From Fomitopsis serialis (lineage: Eukaryota > Basidiomycota > Agaricomycetes > Polyporales > Fomitopsidaceae), in NCBI RefSeq assembly GCF_022376445.1, contig NW_025955146.1, forward strand, positions 1 to 64,000: a stretch of 64,000 nt of DNA. Reading direction: 5' to 3'. The translations under genes and the position numbers were made by a program. Positions within the stretch are counted from its first letter, which is position 1. The number at the start of each line of letters is the position of its first letter. Positions 54,210 to 64,000 of this stretch are shown one piece after another. Under the pieces are notes generated by a model that worked only from the letters and a program-made list of their open reading frames with translations, was not told the DNA's origin and did not search any database.

Positions 54210-55550
54210 ATGTCTCAGTCTACCTATCCTACTCGCCGCCTCGGACGCGATGGCCCTTTGGTTAGCGCAATAGGCTTTGGAGCGATGGGTAAGTATCGCG
54301 AGCTCACATCTACACACTGGTACGCGCATATTGACAATCGAGGTCCGATGCAGGCCTTGGAGCGTTCTATGGAACAGGAATCCCTGATGAACAGGCCCAC
54401 TCGCTGCTAACCTACGCCGCAGATCGCGGGATTACTTTCTGGGACACGGCCAACATCTACGGATCGAGTACGACCCTCTTCCTCTGTCCTTGCACGGCGG
54501 TGGCTGACTCATTTGCATTGGTGTAGGTGAAAGAGTGATTGGAGACTGGTTCACGAAGACCGGCAGACGATCGGAGATATTCCTCGCGACGAAGTTCAGT
54601 CGCCGGGACCCCGCTATTACTCCTGGAACTACTGGATACCTTCACGACCAGCTGGATAAATCGCTGCGCGAACTCAAGACGGACTACATCGACCTTTATT
54701 ACCAGCATCGCGTTGATGGTGCCCTCCCTATCGAAGGTCAGAGCGGACGAATCCCGCATCGATTGTAGACTGACTGTTTCGTCAGTGGTGCTCGAGACGC
54801 TGCGCGCATACCTTGAGAGTGGGAAGATCAAGTACCTCGGTCTCAGTGAATGCAGTGCGGACCATCTCCGGCGCGCGAGAAGCGTCCCAGGCATTGGGGA
54901 GAAGGTCATCGCCTGTCAAATGGAGTACAGCGCATTCGAGGTGGAGATCGAAACAAACGGTCTCCTTGCTACGGCACGCGAGCTGGGAGTGGCTATCGTC
55001 GCCTATGCACCGCTGGGGCGAGGTAAGCATCTAGTATCCTCGCCGTCGGCCAATGTAACTGACGAGACTACGGTTATAGGGATGATCACGGGAAGGTGAG
55101 CCACCACTCCACGCGGGCCCGCCGGCACATAGAATAACCCTGAAATGACGACTCGTTATTTTCAGGTATAAGTCACGGAATGACTTTCCGAAGGACGACA
55201 TCCGCTTTCAATCGCTCCCCCGCTGGTCGGACGAGAACTTCTCCAAGAACCTGGCGCTCCTCGATAAGTTCCGCACAGTCGCGAACAAGACTGGTGTTAC
55301 GCCCGGACAGGTTGCACTTGCGTGGATCCTCACAGAGAACCCTGATTTCGTCCCAATTCCCGGATCGCGCAGCATCGAGCGTCTCGAGGAGAATGCGAAG
55401 GCCGTCGGGGTCACGCTCGCCGAGGAGGATGTGAAGGAGCTGCGGGCTGCTGTGCTGGCGGCAGAAGTGACGGGTGCGCGGTACCCGGAGGAGTACTTGA
55501 AAACACTGGCCTATGACAGCGTGCCCTTGAGTGAGTGGAAGGGCGAGTAG
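54210..55550 (+). CDS. Aldo-keto reductase 3
   Basis: Exons encode [38 protein letters not shown] with [31 protein letters not shown] followed by [13 protein letters not shown] and [34 protein letters not shown] with [20 protein letters not shown], a 16-base exon giving MITGR, and a last exon with [34 protein letters not shown] and the end PLSEWKGE (stop 55548-55550). The D-Y-K-H tetrad is intact. The frame is uninterrupted, and with a good TATA box this is probably an active reductase. The three copies are clearly diverged paralogues rather than recent duplicates. Confidence 0.87.
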
Positions 55551-56022
55551 TTCCATCGACCGTGACGGGACCTAGACAGTGTGCAAGTCGCGTTGTATCT
55601 TTGGAGTGGAAATGAAGTTTTACGAAGTGCCTTCTCCTTCGCGTTCGATTCTGCGTGTGTAGAAATGTATATCAGCACGGGAAAGACTGCGGCACTGCCA
55701 CTGGCAGCACGGTATCTAGGATACTTACCTTCGCCGCGCGGTACTTACGCAGAACCACCTGTCATCCAAGATCGTCACACAGTAGGCCTCTAGCCGTCCG
55801 TGACACAGATGGGGGCACTCTATCCTTAGGCAGAGGAAGGGGAACGTTCTGTCAGTACTTGCCAATGCACACTGGCAGGCGCGGCGGCGCTCAGTGAGTA
55901 GGGTGGCGCAGATCGCAGCCCGATGGCATCAATCTCAGGTTGTCGCTCCGCCGAGTCGACTCGGACGTCCGTGGCAACCGGAGCCTGAGCAGGCCACTCA
56001 AACGTTCAACATTCAATATTCA

Positions 56023-58917
56023 ATGGCAATCATGTTGAGCTTGAAGAGACTACAAGCCCTCGCCGAGCGCTGTAGTGCAGCTGTATTTCGCCAGCTACCA
56101 GCCCACCTGCAAGTTGCTTGCAAGTTCCAACTATTGAGACCTCTCGCCATTCTCGGTGGTCTTATCGTTGTGCTGCGCTTCGCTGTGTCGCTCTCACAGC
56201 GGACGTCCCGAGGAATCACTAGTTTGGAGCATATTTTTCGGCGACTGAAGACTGGCGAGAGGTCCGACGCAAGTGAATATGACATAGTGATTGTAGGCGG
56301 CGGTGAGCTCATATTGTTGTCTTGCGCTAGTCGGGAAACACTGAAAAGTCAGATTCGAATGTGATACAGGCACGGCTGGCTGTGTGCTTGCTTCCCGGTT
56401 GTCTGAGAACCGTAAGCTACGTGTCTTGCTCATTGAGGCCGGCGGCAGGTACGCACCATAGTAACGAACTCTCAACCCAATCGTTCCTGACATACTGTGC
56501 TACCAGTTCTGCGCATAACCCCTTTTCGCGCGTTCCAGCGTTTTATCACAACCTCTACCAAACAGAGTGGGACTGGAACATATCCACCGTACCTCAAGAA
56601 CACGCTGCCTCGAAACGCAAGTACTGGCCTAGAGGTGCCTTCGCTCTCTGCGTTTCTCAACCAGTTGTTCTAACTATAGCTCCACCAGGAAAGATGCTAG
56701 GAGGGTGTAAGCACACAATGCGAGAGGTATCATAGCCCTGACCAAAGCATATTGTAGGCTCGTCCATGAATGCCATGGTGTACGTTGATTCTAGGATATC
56801 AGCTGGAGCGGTACTCACTGGCATATCATACTTTTCAGCTTCCATCATGGCGCCCCTTCAGACTTCGACGAATGGGCTTCAATGCAGAAGGGCCAAGACG
56901 GTGCTTCCGACTGGAAACATGAGAACTTCAGTAGGTACGCCCCAGTGACGACCAGAACACCCGTAGAACACTTTGACCAACGCCACGTCCTCAGATACTT
57001 CCGGAAGTTCGAGAAGTTCCATCCGAGCAAGGACTACTCACTGGTCGACGCCACCCTCCGTGGATCATCAGGGCCAGTGCACGGTAAAGCGGCATAATTG
57101 TGTCAGCTGTCGCCGCACTGAACTCTATTGCCGTATCAAGTGGGCTACCATGGTCATGTCTCAGATACCACGAAGTGCTTCCTTGAGGCCTGCCACAATG
57201 CTGGAATGGAGCGTAATCCGGACCTCAACACAGAAAAGGGTACCCTCGGGTCAAGCAAAGTGCGTCAAAACTTTCGTTCCTCTGCAGCGATGTCATAAAT
57301 CACCATTCATATTGATATGTGTAGACGAGTCAGTCACCCTCCGTCACATTGCTCGTGCATCCTCTAACCAGTTTTGCAGTGACCTTCATCGACTCTCAAT
57401 GCCGACGTGTGACGACAGAGTCTGCGTACCTTACCCCGGAAGTGCTTACGCGCCCGAACCTCGTCATCGCGACTTATGCGCAGGTGACGCGCATCCTGTT
57501 TCAAACGACTGAAGGTCAAACTCCGAGAGCAGTGGGTGTGAAGTTCAAGGATAGGGCGGGAGAGTTATTTGAGGTGAGGGCGAAGGAGGTAGTGATATCG
57601 TGAGTCATGTAGGCTCATCTTTCAGGCTGGCACTCAATTGACGATGCTTCTTCAGAGCCGGGGCCATACATACACCTCAAGTACGCTTCATGTCGAACAT
57701 TGCCCTGACCTCAGCTAATCAACCCTTCGCAGATCCTCATGCTTTCCGGCATTGGTCCAGCGGACCACCTGTCCTCATTCGACATTCCTGTGCTCGTTGA
57801 CAACCCAGGCGTCGGCGCTCACCTCATGGACCATCCCGTCATCGATTTCCACTTCCGCGATAAGACCAAGTCCCGTATGTCGGCTCTGTCGTATAACCCT
57901 GCCAAGTTTGGGAAAATGGACCCAGTGCGTATCGTTAAGGGGTTGGCGTACTTCGCAGAGTACAAGTTTTGCGGGACGGGTCCGCTTACATCGAATGCGC
58001 GTCAAGTTTCCTCTTTGCTCAAAGGCAAGGATCGTTGCTGATACGATCGGTGGTGCATAGGTCCTTGAAGCCGCCGCGTTCGCACGTTCCTCCGACGCCT
58101 CCCTCTTCGCTAAGGCTGGTGTCACTCTGCCCACGCAGGACAATCTGGAAGACTCTACGTCGGGACCAGATGCGCCGGATATCGAAATATTCTTCACGCC
58201 GGTGTCGTACATCGAGCATGTGCGGGTCTCGCTCCCACCAGGACATCACGTTGATCTCCATGCCGTCCTACTAAGGTGCTGTCCTTCTCTATTTACCTTC
58301 GTCTATCCTTGACCTGACGTGTATCCTGTCAGGCCAACAAGCACGGGCACTGTGAGATTGCAGTCAGCGAACCCGTCTGACGCGCCAGTCATTGACCCTA
58401 AGTGTGTCTCTGCCCTGATCGCCGCATATGATATGTATGGCTGAGAACAGCACAGGTACCTCGCCACGCAACACGACATCACCGTCCTCGTCCGTGCGAC
58501 CCGCCTCGTCTCGCACATAATCAACACACCTCCATTCTCGTCCTCGGTTCTCGACCCCTCCGGCTCCGCCGACGCCACGGGCCTGCTCAACCATAACCTC
58601 GCACAACAGTCGGACGCAGAGTTCGAGGCAATCATCCACGACCGCGTCGAGACGCTGTACCATCCGACATCTACCGCTCGGATGGCCCCAAGGGAGGACG
58701 GCGGCGTGGTCGACCCGCTCCTGCGGGTGCATGGCGTCGAGGGGCTGAGGGTGTGCGATGCGAGCGTGTTCCCAACTATCACGAGCGGGCATACGGTAAA
58801 TTCATTGCCTTACGTGGCGAGGGTTGATCTGACTGACATGGCTGGGCGTAGGCCTCACCGACAATTGCACTTGCAGAGCGAGCTGCCGATATCATTCTGG
58901 AGGCATATAGAGAATGA
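56023..58917 (+). CDS. GMC-family FAD oxidoreductase
   Basis: Glucose-methanol-choline type flavoenzyme, the family of aryl-alcohol and alcohol oxidases and glucose dehydrogenases. The N-terminus has a membrane-like helix ([17 protein letters not shown]), so it may be membrane-anchored or use an unusual signal. The FAD loop [20 protein letters not shown] is split by an intron. Further exons: [85 protein letters not shown] and [18 protein letters not shown] then [25 protein letters not shown]. The active-site regions are [11 protein letters not shown] and FPTITSGHT, with the end [19 protein letters not shown]. The intron at 57997-58060 begins with GC. About 620 aa, no frame break found. Confidence 0.85.
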
Positions 58918-59349
58918 GCCCTGTATGTCGGGCCAGGCTCGAGCGTTTGTTCTTGTTTAGATATGAGACATTGGATCCAACGCCGAGCAAAGGTAGAGAT
59001 TGGTTCGTTCCTAGGCGGCTTACAGAACACTAGTGTGGTGCATTGATTAGTCTTATAGGATGCACGGTTGGATGTGCTCCACGCTCATGTATGGGTGTTC
59101 TAAACAATCAGAGCGCCATAATCATGCTAGTTGGGTAACTCGTTGTTCACAAGAGGGCCCCGACTACCAATGAGGACTCAGACGCATCGAAGATCATGGA
59201 GCCTAAAGGATTTGAAGGTGAACAAGTAGCTTTCCAAACTGCGCAGTAATCATAGATTGCATAATGATACCGCATGTGGTTGAACACAAGACGGTACTCA
59301 GGGAGACCATACGACGATATTAGACACCTAGTGAAGTCGTACGTCGACT

Positions 59350-60125
59350 TCACTCAGACGTGAGGTCCTTGTAGAAGGACAAGCCGGCGAGGCCGTCTAA
59401 ATTCAAATAACGCATGAGCGATGGCCTTCAGCTCACCAGAGATGAACTCACACTGAGTGGTCGGCTTGGCGTAGCCTCCGAATGCCATCACGTTGGCGAC
59501 GTGGAAAGGCTCCCCATTGTTGGACTTGTTGCTGTTACTTACCGAAAGGCTGTGCAGGATGCATGCATAAGCCGTGGTAAACAACGTGACTGCAGCACTT
59601 ACACCTTCAACGCGGACGGCGAGGGAACTCTGGTCGAAAATGACAAAGCCGATGCTGTTGACCATCTTGCGCTTGTAAGAGTTCTGGTAGCCGGCGCGGC
59701 CGAAGACGGCGAGCAGGATTTCACTGGCTGTGGAGGCAATCAGCTAATGACGACAACAATACGCTCGACTACGTACGTTGCAGCTCAACAACAGTAGCGC
59801 CACTGAACTGGCTGCCGTGCTCCACGGCCACGAGTTCGGTGCCGGGGCGCCTGAGCTGGTACCAGATCTTCAAGCCGTCGACCTAGTGGTGCGACGAATA
59901 TTCATTAGGGGTTTATTTCATTGGTATGACTGAAACTAACAACGCACCACCTCGCCGTAAGACACTGCAACACGGCGAATGGGGTTCTGAGTGTTGACGA
60001 TGAGCTGGCCTTTGAGAACCGGGGCAGTGTGGATCAGAATTGTTAGCGGAACGTCAGGAGCGGCGTCGCTCACCACCTGCGTCGGTCAACTTGAGGATGT
60101 CGTTGAAGAGGTGGGAATTTCAGTG
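59350..60125 (-). pseudogene. Small gene, possibly jacalin-like beta-prism protein, start codon not seen
   Basis: The - strand exons can be joined into SHLFNDILKLTDAG, VLKGQLIVNTQNPIRRVAVS, GLKIWYQLRRPGTELVAVEH, SGATVVEL, ASEILLAVFGRAGYQNS, VNSIGFVIFDQSSLAVRVEG, a 7-base exon (CCTTTCG) giving PFG, and YAKPTTQYGLAGLSFYKDL ending at 59350-59352. The spacing of I-x-x-V-x-V-x-x-G, HG, a second E-x-L-x-x-V-x-G strand and GPFG resembles a jacalin-type lectin domain; this is a tentative assignment. No ATG lies between the TATATA near 60174 and the first exon; the place where one is expected reads AAATTCCCAC. Either the start codon has been lost or the first exon lies elsewhere. Confidence 0.42.
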
Positions 60126-60199
60126 AGGGACAGAAGTGAGTTGAGCCGATGAGGGCGAGGGACAGTGCCCAGTCCTATATACTTGTCTTCAATGCATAC

Positions 60200-61569
60200 G
60201 GTGTTGTGCCTCATGTTGCGCTTCTGACATTTGCACCACAGCAAACGAAATATCGATAGACGCCTTTGCGCCGCGCGCATACAGCAGCCCGGTGGCTCAG
60301 GTGGCGTGCTGGAAGCTGACGGCGCTGAGCTTCGACACACTGGCAGTGGCACCTCGTCGAATGTCCACCGGAGCTACCTCGTTTCACCACCACGTAATCA
60401 TTCGCCAGCGGTATGTAGCCCCGGTCTTCGCCGTCATATTCCCTGCCCCTTGGCTTAAGAAGATTCACAAGGATATAAAATAACATTATGACCTTACCTT
60501 TTGACTTGCTAGTGGAGTAGTTCCCGGGTACGAACTCTTGGATCTAGTCCTATGGTGCTGGGTTCTGGAAAGCTGATCAAATCAATATCAGGGGCAACAT
60601 CCAGCGCCAGCACAATGCAAAGATACGCAGATCCAGACTGCAGTCATTCGGCACTTGAATAGACCGGAGCGCACCTATTCGTCTGTTCCGCGCTCATGCC
60701 TACATAAAAGTGCAGAGTCCAATATGGGCGTTCTTGCCGTTCGGAACGTTTCTCGGGAATGGATGCTCTGTTCATTGAGTACAACTGCGTGAGCCTGTAT
60801 TTAGACGACCCGGCAGCCGTCTCGCTTTGACATCAGACTCTTACTCCTTCTTCGATAATATGCAACATTACGTTGTCGGTCTGTTGCAAGCTTTCAAGCA
60901 ACCCTACATATAATGTGAATGCTCAACGGAGCACACGGCCTACGACAGAAATAGGGTCAGGCTCGTATCTGCATCATATATCAGCGTCGGGGCATATTGT
61001 CCCAGTGCATGTCCCCATAACTTACCTACAGCTAGAGGCTATGAGCTCGCAGTACTCAGTGCTCATTTACTTACATATGTTGCCATACCTGAGACTACGA
61101 CCCGTCCGAGTCGCCGGTTTGTCGCGGGTCACGACGCTCATTGCGAATATTGCGCTTTCTGACGTCCATCACCGTGGCGATGGGTGCCCTACACGGTCAG
61201 GAGATGAGTAAAAGAGTAGCAAGGACGATATGGCCACTCTCCAGCAACGCACGCTGGGCCTCTCGTGGGATAAATAATAGGAGGACACAAAGCGGTGGTT
61301 CAGAAAATGACTCGGACAGTCGGACTCCAAGAGGATGCGTCGATGGGGTTTGATCTTATCTGATATGTATTAAGAAGGTTATCAACAGAGCCCATTACAT
61401 TGGTCAGATTAGATAACCGAGGACCAGGATTGCATGCCTCGCGTGAACCGACACGGTCGTCGGCCGTGTATTCTCTCTCTCGTCTTTCCTTCCTGCCGCC
61501 TCCAGCAGTCTTCAGAGCCAGAGTCGCTCTCCTGATGGGCCTCTCTTTCGCTAGTTTTGCCTGCTCAAG
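60200..61569. other. Intergenic, ATM1 upstream region
   Basis: No gene recognised. A pyrimidine-rich tract at about 61470-61510 lies 60-100 bases before the ATM1 start codon, as is common in basidiomycete core promoters. Confidence 0.4.
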
Positions 61570-64000
61570 ATGAACTGCGTCCTCAGAACTTCGGTCTTGA
61601 AGAGCGCAAGCCCGAGGGCTCCAGCTCTACCATGCCGATCATGTGTACAGTCTCGAACACTCTGGCTCGCGCGTAGCAATCTAGTCTCTCGTCCGCGAAC
61701 AACCCTCCGGGCGGCCTTCATTGGCTCCCGTGGAACGCAACAGTCCGCACCTCAACCTCCAGCGAACGGGGGCGTGCAACCCTCGCCTCCGAATACACCA
61801 ACACCTGCTGCCAAGGCCGCGCAGAGTGTACCATCTGCCACTAGTGACACTGAACATGTCAGTCAGGCAGAGCAGCGGAAGAAGGACTGGGGCATCGTGA
61901 AGCGGTTAGTAGAGAACATATGGCCGAAGAACGACTGGTCGACTCGCAGTCGAGTGATACTTGGCTTCGGACTCCTCATAAGCGGAAAGGTGCGACGAAG
62001 GATAATGTGCACATGTCAGGGTGACTGAATGAACGCTGCTTATGCTAGCTCCTGAACGTCCAAGTACCGCTAATATTCAAGCAGATCATTGACTCGCTGA
62101 ACGTAGACATCACTGCTGCATCTACAGTCTGGGTAGTAGTCGGGTCACTCATCGCGGGTTGTACGTCCGAATCACAATTATCTTGAATGTGCTCGTCTCA
62201 GACAGGCTCTATTGAGTATGCAGATGGCGCAGCACGTATTGGTGCCACTCTGTTTGGGGAACTTCTCAACGCAACCTTCGCTAGCGTCGGGCAGCGTGCG
62301 ATACGGAAGGTCGCTCGGGAAACATTCGAGCATCTATTGAACCTGGACCTCAAATTCCACCTTTCGAGACAGACAGGTGGTCTCACACGAGCGATTGACC
62401 GGGGAACGAAGTTCGTCCGATTCGTCTCCATGTTGTACATACTCTGAGCCTGGTACCATAGAGGCATCACCTTCGTATTGCAGGCGATCATCTTCCGGAT
62501 TGTCCCTACAGCACTCGAGATCTCGCTTGTATGCGGCATCTTGGTAGGTCAGCTCACCATGCATGGCGAGTCTCCAGTTGTGTTGACTATTCCCACCATT
62601 CTAGTCATATAAGTTCGGATGGAGCTTCGCAGCCATCACAGCCGTTACAATGGCGGCTTACACGTGGTTCACAGTGCGTACAACGTCGTGGAGGTACGTT
62701 CAATCTGGAGTTCCATATGCTTGTGCTGACATGCCAACAGAACGCGCTTCCGACGAGAAGCAAACTCTGCGGATAACAAGGCTGCGACGCTGGCCGTCGA
62801 CTCTCTAATCAACTACGAGGCCGTCAAGGTATCACTGATCCGTTTCGGAAGTCAGTCACAAATGCCAACACTTTCTGCAGCACTTCAATAATGAGAAGCA
62901 CGAGATTGCTCGATACGACAAGCATCTCTCTGCGTACGAGAAGGCATCTATCAAGATTGCCACGTCGTTAGCCTACCTCAACTCGGGGCAGAATGTCATT
63001 TTCTCGTCAGCATTGACTGCCACAATGTTCCTTGCCGCTCAAGGGGTAATAAACGGTGAGATCGCTCACTACTCACGCCTCGCTACACTCGCTAATGGAC
63101 GAGGGCCGTTACAGGAACCATGACGGTCGGCGATCTCGTTATGGTCAACCAACTCGTGTTCCAGTTATCTCTGCCGTTGAACTTCCTTGGTACCATTTAT
63201 CGAGAAATGAGACAAAGTCTTTTGGACATGGAGACACTGTTCAGCCTGGTCACCCAGAATCAGCCGCCTAAGGTGCGTTTCTAACATCGCTGCGACAGGT
63301 CGCTGCGTCTGACTCGCCTCGCAGGACAAACCGAACGCGAAGCCCCTTCAGCTCCATGGCGGTTCCATCCGCTTCGAGAACGTCGGTTTCGCCTACCACC
63401 CCGACCGCTCGATCTTCCGCAACATCTCCTTCACCATCCCCGCAGGCAAGAAGATCGCGCTCGTCGGCCCCTCCGGCTGCGGCAAGTCCACCGTCTTCCG
63501 GCTTCTCTTCCGGTTCTACGAGCCCTCCTCCGGGCGCATCCTCGTGGACGGCCAGGACATCTCCGAAGTGCAGCTGGCGTCTCTCCGCTCGGCCATCGGT
63601 GTCGTACCGCAGGACACGCCCCTCTTCCACTCGGACGTTCTGGAGAACGTGCGGTACGGCAGGCTGGACGCCTCGGACGAGGAGGTCATGGAGGCTGCGC
63701 GGAAAGCCCATGTCCACGACGCTATCATGCGCTTGCCCGAGGGCTACACGACCAAGGTCGGCGAGCGGGGCCTGATGATCTCTGGCGGAGAGAAGCAACG
63801 TCTGGCGGTGGCGCGCGTGTTGCTCAAGGACCCACCAATTTTGTTCTTCGACGAGGCTGTGAGTGGTCGTGTTCGTCGATTCCGTGGTGTCATGGGGTGT
63901 TGACGGCTTTCGATAGACATCTGCGCTGGATGCTCATTCGGAGGCGGAGCTGATGAAGAATATCAACACCCTTCTCCAGGACAAGAGCCGCACGAGCATT
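61570..64000 (+). CDS. ATM1: Mitochondrial ABC transporter Atm1/ABCB7 type, partial at window end
   Basis: Inner-membrane half transporter that exports a sulfur/glutathione species needed for cytosolic iron-sulfur protein assembly. The N-terminus ([18 protein letters not shown]...) is rich in R and S without acidic residues, fitting a mitochondrial presequence. Exons then give [141 protein letters not shown] and [20 protein letters not shown]. The ATPase domain has Walker [10 protein letters not shown], the signature [16 protein letters not shown] and Walker B ILFFDEA, followed by [12 protein letters not shown]. These are classic Atm1 sequences. The frame is open to base 64000, where the 3' end is cut off. 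Confidence 0.92.

Overview
The window is nuclear DNA of a filamentous basidiomycete, probably an agaricomycete wood-decay fungus. The evidence is the gene structure (many short exons split by roughly 45-75 base introns with CTGAC/CTAAC-like branch sites) and the content: five seven-helix proteins of the basidiomycete family DUF6533, a MYND-finger protein, a GMC oxidoreductase and tandem aldo-keto reductases. No database search was possible. Family names rest on recognised motifs, and exon boundaries were read by eye and cross-checked between paralogues.

Left third (1-23 kb): three DUF6533 genes on the + strand (A at 2.3-4.0 kb, B at 6.2-14.5 kb, C at 16.7-18.4 kb). A and C lie in a diverged segmental duplication that also carries a MYND-finger gene, intact beside C and reduced to a fragment beside A. 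A 6.58 kb LTR retroelement (6832-13413) with identical 203 bp LTRs, a 5 bp target duplication and a polypurine tract sits in an intron of B. It encodes one reading frame of about 1938 codons, shows no reverse transcriptase or integrase, and is packed with perfect short inverted repeats. A 2-oxoglutarate-dependent dioxygenase gene (21.3-23.0 kb, - strand) follows.

Middle (23-50 kb): a 295 bp MITE-like element, a decayed gene end, and an anion:cation-symporter type MFS transporter (24.8-27.6 kb) that needs an AT-AC intron to stay open. Two inverted arms of about 3.1 kb (27.6-30.74 and 46.77-49.85 kb) follow, each carrying a DUF6533 gene (D and E) and the 3' end of galactokinase. Only the left arm joins a complete GAL1. 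Between the arms are GAL1, a medium-chain dehydrogenase, a PPS1-like dual-specificity phosphatase and about 7 kb with no recognisable gene.

Right part (50-64 kb): three tandem aldo-keto reductases (the middle one with a 1-base deletion), a GMC oxidoreductase, a small beta-prism-like gene without a visible start codon, and the start of the mitochondrial ABC transporter ATM1, cut by the window edge. Reductases beside a flavin oxidase would suit aldehyde/alcohol redox metabolism, but that link is only inferred.

The two most unusual signals are, first, a predicted 2-base exon (AG between two short introns) that restores the frame in all five DUF6533 genes, together with an 8- or 11-base exon earlier in the same genes; and second, the hairpin-dense single-ORF retroelement.
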